A DNA stretch of 64,000 nt from Dictyobacter formicarum (GCF_016587435.1 NZ_BNJJ01000010.1:264675-328674); one strand, 5' to 3'; positions 17,752 to 26,367 are shown, numbered from the stretch's first letter. Notes: generated by a model from the letters alone, not told the origin. Numbers and translations: made by a program.

Positions 17752-18714
17752 TTGTTGACCGGTGTTTGGCCATGGATATGGTTTAACTTGTTTGTGTTGG
17801 TGCTGTTGGCGCTTGATCTGGGTATATTTCATCGCAAATCGCATGCGGTCTCGACGAAAGAAGCGTTGATCTGGAGCGCGGTATGGATTTCGCTGGCGCT
17901 AGTTTTTAACGCGGGAGTGTACCTGGTGAGCGGTGGTGAGGTGGCCCTGCAGTTTTTGACAGGCTACCTGGTAGAGAAGTCGTTGAGCGTCGATAACATC
18001 TTCGTCTTTGTGTTGCTGTTTAGCTACTTTAAGGTACCAAACGCCTATCAACATCGTGTTCTCTTCTGGGGTATTATTGGTGCTCTGCTCATGCGCGGTA
18101 TATTGATTGTCGCTGGCTCCGTGTTGATCGAGCAATTTCACTGGATCATCTACGTCTTCGGCGCCTTCCTGATCTTTACCGGCATCAAAATGGGTGTGCA
18201 GAAAGAAGCTGACGTGCACCCGGAGAATAATCCGCTGGTAAAATGTGCGCACCGTTTGGTGCCGGTGAGCAATGACTTTGTGAGGGATCGCTTCATAGTG
18301 AAACGCGCGGGCAAGATCATGATCACACCCCTCTTGTTGGTATTGTTGGTGATCGAGACGAGCGATCTGCTGTTCGCAGTAGATTCAATCCCGGCTATTT
18401 TCGCGGTGACGACCGATCCATTTATTGTTTACACCTCAAATGTGTTTGCTATTCTGGGCTTGCGCTCACTGTACTTTGTGTTTGCCAATATCATTCACAA
18501 GTTCTACTTCCTGCAAGCTGGATTGGCAGTGATTCTTTGTTTTGTGGGCTTGAAGATGGTTATCTCTAGTTTTTATCATGTGCCGACCGGGCTCTCGCTG
18601 CTGGTTATTGCTCTGGTACTGGCTGTAGCGATTATTGCTTCAATCATTCGAGCGCGCCGCCGGCGTGAGGAGCAGACGCCAGTCAAAGCTGAAGAAGAAG
18701 AGTCGGTCCACTAG
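17752..18714 (+). CDS. TerC/Alx-family integral membrane protein
   Basis: About 320 residues with seven to nine membrane segments. TerC signatures: EKSLSVDNIFVFVLLFSYFKVP, then LLVIETSDLLFAVDSIPAIFAVTTDPF with acidic residues in the membrane that probably bind a divalent cation. Family members export Mn2+ or are linked to tellurite resistance and metalation of secreted proteins. Start: TTG 17752 has GGGAGG six bases away; ATG 17731 and 17704 have no properly spaced site. The C-terminus is charged. HtrA follows in the same direction. Confidence 0.88.
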   Translation: MLTGVWPWIWFNLFVLVLLALDLGIFHRKSHAVSTKEALIWSAVWISLALVFNAGVYLVSGGEVALQFLTGYLVEKSLSVDNIFVFVLLFSYFKVPNAYQHRVLFWGIIGALLMRGILIVAGSVLIEQFHWIIYVFGAFLIFTGIKMGVQKEADVHPENNPLVKCAHRLVPVSNDFVRDRFIVKRAGKIMITPLLLVLLVIETSDLLFAVDSIPAIFAVTTDPFIVYTSNVFAILGLRSLYFVFANIIHKFYFLQAGLAVILCFVGLKMVISSFYHVPTGLSLLVIALVLAVAIIASIIRARRRREEQTPVKAEEEESVH

Positions 18715-18766
18715 CGCAAAAGGATTTGGGTAGAGGAGGGAGGAAACGCCCGCGGGGCGAAGAATT

Positions 18767-19975
18767 ATGATGAACGAACCATTTGAACCACTTGAGCAGC
18801 ATCTGATTGAAGAACAGAGCAGAACGGATGGTCAGCAGGAGTCCCGGACCCGGCGGCCTCGTTCCAGGAAATGGAGTACAGGGACGTTGATCATCAGTGC
18901 CCTCCTGCTGGCCATCATCTTTGGTGGTGGCATGGTGGCTGGCTGGCAATTCACGTTGCGCGGAGCGGTGGGCCAAAATCTACAACTCGGCTCAGATGCC
19001 GCCCCGACGATTAGCTCCTCCAATGGTGAGGATCGGGAAGCATTACGCGAGAAAGTGGTGGCGAACATACGGCCGACCGTTGTACAGATCAATGTCAAAA
19101 GCCTTACCGGTAACCACGTTGGCTCTGGTGTAGTGATTGATCGGCGTGGCTATATCATCACGAATAATCACGTGGTGAGGAATGGCGAGACCATCCAGAT
19201 TGTCTTCTTTAACGGACAGACGGTGGCCGCTAGCCTGACCGGGACATCAGCGGCGGACGACCTGGCGGTTGTGCATGTAGATCCGACCCATCTTCAACTC
19301 TCGGTGGCCACTCTTGGCGACTCCTCCAGATTGCGGGTAGGACAGGACGTGATCGCGATTGGCAATCCACTGGGTATCACCCAGACCGTCACCAGCGGCA
19401 TTGTGAGCGCTCTGGGACGCAACATTGCTACCGGTGAAGATGGGCAGATCTTGCCCGGCACCATCCAGACCGATGCTCCCATCAATCCAGGGAATAGTGG
19501 TGGAGCGCTCGTAGATATGCACGGCAACCTGATCGGCATTCCCACTCTGTCCGCGCTCAACCCCGAGTACAAGACTCCTGCTAGTGGCGTCGGTTTTGCG
19601 ATTCCATCTAATCGTGTGCAATTTATTGGGACACAACTGATTGTGTCTGGAAAAGTTACACGAACCGGGAGGGCCGCCCTCGAAGTGCAGGCCATGGACC
19701 TGGACCCCGTATTTGTCCGGAAAAACAATCTGCCAGTTACTCAGGGAGCGCTGGTAATCAATGTGACGCCGGGTGGAGCCGCCAGCAATGCTGGCATCAA
19801 GCCCAACGACATCATCGTCCAGGTTGAAGACAACCAGATCACCAATGTGCTCTCGCTCAGTGATGCCATCATCAACGACAATCCTGGCGACATCATCCGC
19901 GTCAGACTCTATCGGGGCAAGCAGCAACTCGCTGTGGACGTCAAACTCGGCGAGTTAGCGCCCTCGAAAACGTAG
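18767..19975 (+). CDS. HtrA/DegP-like membrane-anchored serine protease
   Basis: 402 residues: cytosolic basic N-terminus, one membrane helix (about 44-66, TLIISALLLAIIFGGGMVAG), then a protease domain. Triad: His in ITNNHVV, Asp in ADDLAVVHV, Ser in NPGNSGGALV. One PDZ domain follows (ALVINVTPGGAASNAGIKPN). It degrades damaged proteins outside the membrane. It lies 52 bases after TerC, so the two may be co-expressed. Confidence 0.93.
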   Translation: MMNEPFEPLEQHLIEEQSRTDGQQESRTRRPRSRKWSTGTLIISALLLAIIFGGGMVAGWQFTLRGAVGQNLQLGSDAAPTISSSNGEDREALREKVVANIRPTVVQINVKSLTGNHVGSGVVIDRRGYIITNNHVVRNGETIQIVFFNGQTVAASLTGTSAADDLAVVHVDPTHLQLSVATLGDSSRLRVGQDVIAIGNPLGITQTVTSGIVSALGRNIATGEDGQILPGTIQTDAPINPGNSGGALVDMHGNLIGIPTLSALNPEYKTPASGVGFAIPSNRVQFIGTQLIVSGKVTRTGRAALEVQAMDLDPVFVRKNNLPVTQGALVINVTPGGAASNAGIKPNDIIVQVEDNQITNVLSLSDAIINDNPGDIIRVRLYRGKQQLAVDVKLGELAPSKT

Positions 19976-19997
19976 TAGGTGCGCCCCTTGCGGGCGC
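19975..19997 (-). repeat. Family-A hairpin, reverse orientation, abutting a stop codon
   Basis: The minus strand reads GCGCCCGCAAGGGGCGC then ACCTAC. The tail runs into the HtrA stop codon region (TAG at 19973-19975). Confidence 0.8.
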
Positions 19998-20009
19998 TTG
20001 CTTGCATCT

Positions 20010-20099
20010 CGCTTGAAATCGCTCCCAATTGCTCCCGAAAAGCGATTGGGAGCGATTTCAAGCGTCGGGAGGAAAATCAGGCGCAAGGCCCGAACCTAT
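20010..20099 (+). repeat. 20-bp-stem hairpin followed by a decayed family-A copy
   Basis: Arms 20010-20029 and 20045-20064 (CGCTTGAAATCGCTCCCAAT and complement, 15-base loop) could end HtrA transcription, although no T run follows. At 20078-20092 is a family-A hairpin with one mismatch and tail AACCTATT. Confidence 0.6.
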
Positions 20100-20113
20100 T
20101 GGGATTATTGTTA

Positions 20114-20142
20114 TTGATACGTTTCGTTCTGTATGCTATATT
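20114..20142 (+). promoter_or_regulatory. Sigma70-type promoter for leader ORFs/MFS gene
   Basis: TTGATA (20114-20119), 17 bases, TATATT (20137-20142), 48 bases before the first leader ATG. Confidence 0.7.
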
Positions 20143-20189
20143 TCTTCTAGCTCTTGTAGCTACTACTCTCAAGAAAGGAGGTGGTGTAT

Positions 20190-20276
20190 ATGATGCAATC
20201 TCTCAGAATCATGTGGTCGCGCATCGCGAACACCAGGAGTGGAGGGCTTCGGCAGGGAAAGAAGTGCGGCCCATGA
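20190..20276 (+). CDS. 28-residue leader peptide
   Basis: ATG 20190 has an ideal AAGGAGGTGGT site. The peptide is MMQSLRIMWSRIANTRSGGL followed by RQGKKCGP, strongly basic. Its stop overlaps the start of a second small ORF (ATGA at 20273-20276). Located between a promoter and an MFS efflux gene, it is probably a regulatory leader that senses translation. No known stall motif is recognised. Confidence 0.6.
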   Translation: MMQSLRIMWSRIANTRSGGLRQGKKCGP

Positions 20277-20386
20277 AAATCTGTGAGCAGAAACGCTCCC
20301 GTTTTGTGGCCCCCTCTTGCTTCTCCTTCTTCCTCTCCGGTCTGTTCGTCGTGTTTCCCATGACCTTCCCACTCACTCTTCTCTGA
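20273..20386 (+). CDS. 37-residue hydrophobic small ORF, coupled to the leader
   Basis: ATG 20273 overlaps the previous stop by ATGA. The peptide begins MKICEQKRSRFVAPSCFSFF and continues hydrophobic (LSGLFVVFPMTF). It has no own ribosome site, so translation would depend on the first leader. A hairpin with 11-bp arms (20382-20392 and 20441-20451) begins at its stop and ends 64 bases before the MFS start. Confidence 0.45.
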   Translation: MKICEQKRSRFVAPSCFSFFLSGLFVVFPMTFPLTLL

Positions 20387-20514
20387 GTGCGCCCTTGAAC
20401 AGGGAATGCCGCGTCTTTTCTTCGGTAAGCACCCATGTGTGCGCACTCAGATCTCTGCTTGTTTCATATCAAACCGCACATGCAACAATCTCCGAGTAAG
20501 AGAGGAAAAGAGAA

Positions 20515-21801
20515 ATGGATATTCAGTTCAGGCGTGCCATCCGACAGTTCGCCCGCTCTCTGCGGGAGACCAGTGATCTGCTCCGCCAACGTTCCCCGGA
20601 GAGGCGTGATGTTGTGACAATATTCTTGCGCTGGACGTATTTGCGCGCGGTGTTCCACCGGGGCTACGTGCTTACCTCCGGCCTCTATTTCGTGGTCAAT
20701 GCGCATCTGTTCGCCTCCCAGATCGTCTTCCTCGGCACGGTCATGTCGGCCACCTTAGTGCTGACCGACATTCCTACCGGCGTGTGGGCCGACGCGCTCG
20801 GACGCAAATGGCCACTGGTGATCGGCCACCTGTTCCTGGCTGCTGGTATGGTAATGACCGGGGTGGTGACGGCGTTCCCTTTGATCCTGGTGACACAAGT
20901 GCTGTGGGCAGTGGGGTGGGCCTTCTTGACCGGTGCCGATGTCGCGTGGATTACCGACGAGCTCGATCAACCCCAGCGGATCGCCCGCGTGTTGACGGCG
21001 AGTGCTCGCTGGGATTTGGTAGGAGGAGCAACAGGAATGATCGCGTTCGGGGTACTTGGCTGGACCACGGGTCTGGCGACAGCGATCGTGGTGTCAGGTG
21101 TCGGAATGGCGCTGCTCGGACTCTTCGTCGCGGCACAGTTCACTGAGCGCATCTTCAGGCCCACGCGCGAGAAACGGTGGCACACCTCGCTCTCGATCGT
21201 CCGGCTCGGCGTCAGCCTTGTGCGCCGCGACCACGAGATTCTGCTGGTCTGCGTCGCGACGATGCTCATCAACGGTGCGTCGATGGCAGCATGGCTGTTT
21301 CCCAAGCAACTCGTGCACCTGGGCTTCCCTTCAGATCCCGTTCTGTGGTACACGGCAGTCGGGATCTGTTCCTCGGCGGCAGGCGTCGTCGCGCTGCACA
21401 TCGTCCAGGCGCGCATCGACGGCGTGGGCGTCGCCCGGCGCATGTATGCGCTCGCTTGCTTCATCGGGGTGCTCGGGCTGCTCGTGCTGGCCGAGGCCCC
21501 TGACGCCCTCATCGGCGGCGCTGGGGTGCTGCTGGCGAGCGGCATCGTGTTCAACGTGACGCGGACAGTCAGCGTGATTTGGGTGAACGAGCGCACCAGT
21601 AGCTCCGTGCGGGCAACCGTGCGCTCGTTCCTCGATCAGGCTGAGGCCATTGGGGAGATTTGCGGTGGGTTCACACTGGCAGTCATTGCAGGTGCCACAG
21701 GTATGTCGATCACGCTCCTCACCTCGGCTGCGCTCATGGCGTTCACTGGAACGATGGTGGCTCTGTCGCGCGCTAACCGAGCGAGTCCCGGCTCAAGATG
21801 A
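20515..21801 (+). CDS. MFS transporter, likely drug efflux
   Basis: 428 residues, about 12 membrane segments. The loop 2-3 motif is visible as TGVWADALGRKWPL (GxxxDxxGRK), placing it in the major facilitator superfamily; DVAWITDELDQPQR follows. Its codon use is visibly more GC-rich than neighbouring genes, suggesting acquisition from a high-GC donor. It stands behind a promoter and two leader ORFs, an arrangement common for antibiotic-inducible efflux genes. The drug is not predictable. Confidence 0.85.
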   Translation: MDIQFRRAIRQFARSLRETSDLLRQRSPERRDVVTIFLRWTYLRAVFHRGYVLTSGLYFVVNAHLFASQIVFLGTVMSATLVLTDIPTGVWADALGRKWPLVIGHLFLAAGMVMTGVVTAFPLILVTQVLWAVGWAFLTGADVAWITDELDQPQRIARVLTASARWDLVGGATGMIAFGVLGWTTGLATAIVVSGVGMALLGLFVAAQFTERIFRPTREKRWHTSLSIVRLGVSLVRRDHEILLVCVATMLINGASMAAWLFPKQLVHLGFPSDPVLWYTAVGICSSAAGVVALHIVQARIDGVGVARRMYALACFIGVLGLLVLAEAPDALIGGAGVLLASGIVFNVTRTVSVIWVNERTSSSVRATVRSFLDQAEAIGEICGGFTLAVIAGATGMSITLLTSAALMAFTGTMVALSRANRASPGSR

Positions 21802-21833
21802 GTTGGGGAATATGGCAAGGAAACTTTGTTTCT

Positions 21834-21884
21834 AAAGAGGTCCCGCACGCTATCCTTCCGATAGGAAGCGTGCGGGGCCTCTTT
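21834..21884. terminator. Bidirectional terminator
   Basis: 18-bp arms (21834-21851 and 21867-21884, one G-T pair) with a 15-base loop; A run before and T run after, between convergent MFS and epimerase genes. Confidence 0.85.
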
Positions 21885-21905
21885 GGGCGTGCTTATGTGG
21901 TTGGT

Positions 21906-22745
21906 CTATTCGTAGGACCAGTCCATGTTGCGCAGCAGGGTTTGCAGGGCCTGAGATGCGCGGCGGAAGAGATCGGGTCCGCTGAAGCCCTGGTACTGGC
22001 CGGCGGCAGCCAGGTGTGGTTCGAGGGCGATAAAGCCGTCGTAGCCGTCCTGGCGCAGCCGCTGCAGGATGGCGGCCCAGTCAGAGGCTCCCTCGCCCGC
22101 CACGGCCATCGAGCCATCGGGGCGAACGTCTTTGACGTGGACGTATTCAAGCCAGGGTTTGGTGGCTTCATAGGCATCTGGATAGGGCACCTGGTCGCAT
22201 TGCAGGTAGTTGGCCGGATCGAGCACAGAGCGGAAGTGCGAATCGTTGATGCTCTGCAGGAGATCAACGTTACGCGCTATGCTATCGCCATAGATGGCTT
22301 TCTCATTCTCGTGAATCAGCAGCACATCGGCCGCGCGCGCCCGGCGCGTCATCTCCTGCAGATGGCTGATGACCTCATCGCGATAGGCGGCTGGATTGGT
22401 GGAACCGGCCTCCTCTTTGACGGGCGCGTAGAACGAGAAGATACGAATGTAGCGTGTATCGAGGGCCTTGGCGACGGCGATCGAGCGATCGAAGCGCTCT
22501 AGATGCTCCTCAAAGGAGCTATCGATGGGCACCTTACCAATGGGAGAGCCGATCGCCGCAACGCCGATTCCTGCCGCGGCCAATGTCTGCTTGATTTCTT
22601 GAATCTGCTGGCTAGATAGATCAAGCACATTGACCTTCCAGACCGAGCGTAGATCTATGTAATGAATATTCTCGCTTTGCAGAACAGCGATCTGTTCATT
22701 GAGATCTGGCGAGATCTCATCTGCGAAGGCGGATAAACGAATCAT
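21906..22745 (-). CDS. Sugar phosphate isomerase/epimerase (xylose isomerase-like TIM barrel)
   Basis: 279 residues, beginning MIRLSAFADEISPDLNEQI. Metal-ligand strands typical of this barrel are seen in VLLIHENEK, FRSVLDPANY, YVHVKD and GFIALEPH. The start overlaps the stop of the upstream Gfo/Idh gene by four bases (ATGA), so they are translationally coupled. Together they suit a sugar or inositol catabolic step. Substrate unknown. Confidence 0.9.
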   Translation of the reverse strand: MIRLSAFADEISPDLNEQIAVLQSENIHYIDLRSVWKVNVLDLSSQQIQEIKQTLAAAGIGVAAIGSPIGKVPIDSSFEEHLERFDRSIAVAKALDTRYIRIFSFYAPVKEEAGSTNPAAYRDEVISHLQEMTRRARAADVLLIHENEKAIYGDSIARNVDLLQSINDSHFRSVLDPANYLQCDQVPYPDAYEATKPWLEYVHVKDVRPDGSMAVAGEGASDWAAILQRLRQDGYDGFIALEPHLAAAGQYQGFSGPDLFRRASQALQTLLRNMDWSYE

Positions 22746-23803
22746 GAAAGTGTAACCTCCTTACCAGTGCGGGCGGCTTCATAGATGCCGAGAATGATCT
22801 CGACGGGATGGCGGGCGGCATTTCCGTCCACCAGGGGTGTGCCATTTTCCTGGATAGCGCGGATCATATCGGCGATCTGGTGGGCATGGGTTGACGCCTG
22901 CAGGGCGGCAGGATCACTGGCCGTCGCCTTCGGTTTGGCGGTAACGGCTCCCTCAGACTTCTTGGTGCCGCCACCATAAGGACCTACCTCTTCCGTATCC
23001 TGGCTGGCCAGGTGCAGGTAGCCCATACGATCATCCTCAATGACGGCCGAGCCTTTATCGCCGAAGAGCTCGATGCGCGTGGTCACGCCAGGATAAGCAC
23101 CAGTGGTGGCCGCGATCGTCCCGAGCGCCCCATTCTCAAAGCGCAGCACCGCCACCGCCACATCCTCGGTTTCCATGTTGTGGACCAGGGTATCGGTATA
23201 GGCGCGGATGGTCTTCACGCGTCCCATCAACCATTGCAGTACGTCGATCGAGTGGATTGACTGGTTCATCAGGATGCCGCCGCCATCCAGCGCCCAGGTA
23301 CCGCGCCAGGCACCGCTATCATAATATTTCTGCGAGCGCCACCAGGGGATGGCTGCGTTTCCCATCACCAGGCGACCCAGGGCCTGCTCCTTAATCAGCT
23401 GGTGCACCTGCTGTGAAGCCTCATCAAAGCGATGCTGGCTGATGACTGCCACCTTCTTACCGGTTTCACGCTGGACCTTGAGAATCTCCTCAATACGATC
23501 CTTGCGAATCTCCATTGGCTTCTCGATAATGACATGGCGACCGGAGCGCATAACCTGGCAGGCAAGCTCACCGTGCATGCCGCTGGGCGTACAGACATCG
23601 ACCACATCTAACTGCTCGCGATCCAACATCTCCTGCAGACTAGTGTAGGCGGTGGCATGAAACTTATCGGCCAGCTTCTGTGCCTTCTCAGGCACAACAT
23701 CGGCGACCGCCACCAGTTCCGCCTGCGGCAAGCTCCGAATCGCCTCCGCATGGGTGGGGCCAATGACGCCGCAACCAACAATGCCAAAACGCAATTTTTC
23801 CAT
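22742..23803 (-). CDS. Gfo/Idh/MocA-family oxidoreductase
   Basis: 353 residues, starting MEKLRFGIVGCGVIGPTHAE (Rossmann GxGxxG). VIIEKPMEIRKD carries the catalytic-site lysine and GGGILMNQSIHSIDVLQWL the conserved histidine region. It is coupled to the downstream epimerase (4-base overlap). Acts on a sugar-like substrate with NAD(P). Confidence 0.92.
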   Translation of the reverse strand: MEKLRFGIVGCGVIGPTHAEAIRSLPQAELVAVADVVPEKAQKLADKFHATAYTSLQEMLDREQLDVVDVCTPSGMHGELACQVMRSGRHVIIEKPMEIRKDRIEEILKVQRETGKKVAVISQHRFDEASQQVHQLIKEQALGRLVMGNAAIPWWRSQKYYDSGAWRGTWALDGGGILMNQSIHSIDVLQWLMGRVKTIRAYTDTLVHNMETEDVAVAVLRFENGALGTIAATTGAYPGVTTRIELFGDKGSAVIEDDRMGYLHLASQDTEEVGPYGGGTKKSEGAVTAKPKATASDPAALQASTHAHQIADMIRAIQENGTPLVDGNAARHPVEIILGIYEAARTGKEVTLS

Positions 23804-23929
23804 GGGATATGCAACTCCTTATGCATTCAGGAGGAAACCTCTCGTCGAGGTGTCCTCCGCTTCGTTTGCGACTATGCGACTAAACTATAGAAAATATAAC
23901 TGCCCTCTTGCGGAGGACAGCCAGGTGCT

Positions 23930-24730
23930 TTAGACAGCCTGTTTGCTGCTCTCCGTCCATTGGGTACGTAATTCCGCCAGTGCGGGAGTCACCTCGGTAG
24001 CGAAGTTGCTCCAATTGCACTCGATGGAGATACGCTGATCGTAGCCAGCGCGATGGAGAGCCGAAAAGTAGGGGCGGAAATCCTCCCCGTGGTGGCCAGG
24101 GGCCGCGCGACCCTCTTTCTCCGCCACATGCACATGCGACAGGAGCGAGCTATAGGGCAGGATCGACTCTGGATTCTCACCATTGCAGGCCATATGGTAC
24201 ACATCGGCTAGCAGGCGAGCGCCCGAAGCAGCGATAGTCGAAACCAGCGCGCCACTTTCCGCCACCGTATTCAGGATGTTTGTCTCTTCGTAGCGTAGAG
24301 GCTCAAGCACGATCTGCACGCCATGCTCGCGCGCCCAGCCGTTCCATGTCGCCATATGTTCCGCCAGCTGTTGGGACGCAGCTGCCTTCTCAATATCGGC
24401 CGGATAGGTCCTGGCTGGTCCACTGCCAAAGACAAAAATACGGATACCAGCCTGTTCCGCCCTCCGTAACGCGGTACGCATATACGTTTCCAGGCGTGCC
24501 CGATCCACATGCTGAGAAGGAGACTCGATGAGCAAAAGATTTGCCGGCAACAACGAATTTGCCGCTTCAACGGGGAAAGGAAACTGCCGTACCGCGTGTA
24601 GCAGCTCCTCAAATTCCGCCTGAGGCCGCTCCGGTATCAGAAAGCGCTGTACACTCTCCTCAAGGTAATCAAAAGCGATCTCATTGAGTTGTGGGATAGT
24701 GCGAAAAGATGTGCAGATACCAAACTTCAT
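23930..24730 (-). CDS. Sugar phosphate isomerase/epimerase (TIM barrel)
   Basis: 266 residues from ATG 24730 (MKFGICTSFRTIPQLNEIAF; GAGGAAC upstream). Metal-site strands: IVLEPLRYEETN, LLADVYHM, HVHVAEKEG, ISIECNW. It lies 126 bases ahead of the Gfo/Idh-epimerase pair in the same direction and probably belongs to the same catabolic set. Confidence 0.9.
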   Translation of the reverse strand: MKFGICTSFRTIPQLNEIAFDYLEESVQRFLIPERPQAEFEELLHAVRQFPFPVEAANSLLPANLLLIESPSQHVDRARLETYMRTALRRAEQAGIRIFVFGSGPARTYPADIEKAAASQQLAEHMATWNGWAREHGVQIVLEPLRYEETNILNTVAESGALVSTIAASGARLLADVYHMACNGENPESILPYSSLLSHVHVAEKEGRAAPGHHGEDFRPYFSALHRAGYDQRISIECNWSNFATEVTPALAELRTQWTESSKQAV

Positions 24731-25281
24731 CGTGGTTCCTCTTCTTCTACTAACAACGAACGGCCATATCAAACAACCAGACGTCCGACCTGTCGTATAG
24801 AAGGCACCGCAAGTGCCCATTCACCTCGCGTTACAAAAAGCATCTGGCAACGCCGCCGGGGCGCATGCCACAAAAATAGCATATCACACCTGTCAGACCG
24901 GTCGGGTGTGGAGAGCCATCCAGAAGCATAGCTCTACCCTAATTTTTGTAATCGACACCTCGCCACTATTCGGGCATCATCCTCTTATGAATTATGGTGT
25001 CAGCAGGCGATCAATCGGCCTGTCATGCGGATGCAAACGGCATGAAAAGAAAAATTGTGATGGGCACAAGCGATGCGTATAATCTGGCAAAAATAGGTGT
25101 AATGTACATAAAAAATATAGATGAGGTAGATGAAATATACGTAATTATCAAAAAGTAATCGTTTACTACATTGAGCGTGAAACGACGCGTTTTCAACACG
25201 TCATCTGCCTGCCGAACGGCATTCCTCCTCTCCACGCATGTTGAATATTTTGAATCCGCTGAAAATATGTCGGATTAGCAC
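24731..25281. other. Gene-free stretch
   Basis: AT-rich non-coding DNA between the epimerase and the locus at 25389. I see no ORF with a ribosome site and no clear repeat. Confidence 0.6.
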
Positions 25282-25310
25282 TTGATTTATTTAAATTTAT
25301 CGGTTATTAT
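25282..25310 (+). promoter_or_regulatory. Sigma70-type promoter of the Ubl-Y RNA-Ro locus
   Basis: TTGATT (25282-25287), 17 bases, TATTAT (25305-25310), 79 bases before the 72-residue gene. A second TTGACA at 25330 has only a weak -10. Confidence 0.6.
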
Positions 25311-25388
25311 TCCTATGGACAATGAATACTTGACAAATAGCAGTGACTTATGGATATGTCAATCACTGATGGATGGAGGTAGATAGAG

Positions 25389-25607
25389 ATGACCCAGCTA
25401 GCTACGACTCCCGTGCATATTCGCGTTGAGGGGCGCAGTGAAGAAGTACAACTGGCGCAGCTCGGGGTGGCGAATATGGCGGACGACCTCCAGTTGAAAG
25501 AGGCCGTGGTGCGTTACCTGGACCTACCAGCGCATGCCCTGGCCAGCCACGTGATTGTGCGAACAACCGGGGCCATCATTATCCGCCCTGAGGCGCTGTA
25601 CGGCTAA
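25389..25607 (+). CDS. 72-residue possible ubiquitin-like protein
   Basis: ATG 25389 follows GGAGGTAGATAGAG. The sequence suggests beta (HIRVEGRSEEVQLAQLGV), helix (DDLQLKEAVVRYLDL), beta (HVIVRTTGAIIIRPEALYG) and ends in Tyr-Gly. Size, strand-helix-strand order and a terminal glycine fit a beta-grasp ubiquitin-like protein. A ThiF/E1-like gene lies at the end of the same locus. I do not recognise it by sequence, so the call rests on size, pattern and context. The first Y RNA-like element starts 26 bases after its stop. Confidence 0.5.
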   Translation: MTQLATTPVHIRVEGRSEEVQLAQLGVANMADDLQLKEAVVRYLDLPAHALASHVIVRTTGAIIIRPEALYG

Positions 25608-25633
25608 GCCAAGCAGAAAGAAATGAAGCGACA

Positions 25634-25719
25634 GGTCCGGGACGTACTCCGACTGGGAGGGCTTACAAACAATTGAGGGTTGTTTCTTAGGTGCCCTTTC
25701 GACATGTATGTCCCGGGCT
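25634..25719 (+). ncRNA. Y RNA-like element 1 (minimal)
   Basis: Closing stem CCGGGACGTAC (25637-25647) pairs with GTATGTCCCGG (25706-25716). Internal loop strands are TCCGACT and CGACAT. Second stem GAGGGC/GCCCTT (25657-25662, 25693-25698). Then the conserved TTACAAAC (25663-25670) starts a 6-bp stem AAACAA/TTGTTT with a 7-base loop. There is no tRNA part. The CCGA...GAC internal loop resembles the Ro-binding site of Y RNAs. Confidence 0.7.
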
Positions 25720-25785
25720 AGTTGCCAATACGTTCAAATTAAGAGCTTGCAGCGGAACGTGAGCGCCCAGGAACAGGGCCACCAA

Positions 25786-25809
25786 GCGACCGCAAGGGTC
25801 GCACCTACG
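25786..25809 (+). repeat. Family-A hairpin between Y RNA elements 1 and 2
   Basis: Stem GCGACC/GGTCGC, loop GCAAG, tail ACCTACG. It does not overlap the Y RNA closing stems. Confidence 0.8.
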
Positions 25810-25811
25810 AT

Positions 25812-25953
25812 TGCCCTGTACTCTGATACATTGGACCTACAAACTGGTAATTCCCGCCTTTGCGGGAAGTGTTGGTTCGACTCCAGCAACCTCCACCACC
25901 AATCGGGGGTTTTAAATCCTTCGGGATTGTGTTCAATAAACTTGTACAGGGCA
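25812..25953 (+). ncRNA. Y RNA-like element 2 with tRNA-like end
   Basis: Closing stem TGCCCTGTAC (25812-25821) pairs perfectly with GTACAGGGCA (25944-25953). Internal loop TCTGATA / AAACTT. Second stem ATTGGA/TTCAAT. Conserved CTACAAAC ends at 25844. Inside lie a long variable-type arm (TTCCCGC/GCGGGAA), a T arm (GTTGG TTCGACT CCAGC, 25871-25887), the acceptor 3' strand AACCTCC (25888-25894) followed by ACCA, and then GGGGGTT (25905-25911), which can pair as the acceptor 5' strand. A small UUCG hairpin (AATCC/GGATT) stands where a D arm would be. A T-rich run follows at 25971-25984. Confidence 0.75.
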
Positions 25954-25998
25954 GTCCAGATCTTTTCATAAGCTTTTCTTTTTTAGATGCGCTATCTC

Positions 25999-26149
25999 GG
26001 CTGAGGTGCGCCCCAACGGTGTGAGCTTACAAACTTTGGATTTTTAATCCGGTTGTTACAGGTTCGAATCCTGTCGGGCCCTTTTGTGGGCCCGTAGCTC
26101 AATGGTAGAGCGCCTGTTTTCACGCTCGTACGACTTGCGCACCTCGGCT
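25999..26149 (+). ncRNA. Y RNA-like element 3 with permuted tRNA-Lys-like domain
   Basis: Closing stem CTGAGGTGCGC (26001-26011) pairs with GCGCACCTCGG (26137-26147). Internal loop CCCAACG / CGACTT. Stem GAGC/GCTC (26023-26026, 26124-26127). TTACAAAC at 26027-26034. Within: arm TTGGA-TTTTTAA-TCCGG (anticodon-like UUU), T arm ACAGG TTCGAAT CCTGT, acceptor CGGGCCC (26075-26081), six-base linker TTTTGT, acceptor GGGCCCG (26088-26094) and D arm GCTC-AATGGTA-GAGC. The tRNA 3' part precedes the 5' part, as in the tRNA-like end of YrlA-type Y RNAs. Confidence 0.85.
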
Positions 26150-26174
26150 TTGATATAGATAAAGATGCGAATGA

Positions 26175-26332
26175 TCTGTCCTGTGCTCCAATCTCAAGAG
26201 CGTACATACGGTTACCTTTCTCTTTTACCTTCTGGATTGGATGCGGGTCGAGTCCTGAACTCTGAAGCTGGTTGTAGTCATCCACAGGGATGATGCCATC
26301 AGAGCCCGCTCTTTTTACTCGCACAGGACAGA
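26175..26332 (+). ncRNA. Y RNA-like element 4
   Basis: Closing stem TCTGTCCTGTGC (26175-26186) pairs perfectly over 12 bp with GCACAGGACAGA (26321-26332). Loop strand TCCAATC, stem GAGC/GCTC (26198-26201, 26308-26311), then GTACATAC in place of TTACAAAC. The 3' loop strand TTTTTACTC departs from the others. A tRNA-like interior is only faint (GGGTCGAGTCC recalls a T arm). A T-rich stretch follows (26333-26344). Confidence 0.65.
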
Positions 26333-26367
26333 CTTTTTGTTTTGTTACCACGCTGATACCGATCGGT

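Noticed and set aside
25812..25953. tmRNA or its 3' end
   Set aside because: The T arm and ACCA recall tmRNA, but the conserved tmRNA 5' motif, tag ORF and pseudoknots are missing, and the outer structure matches the other Y RNA-like elements.
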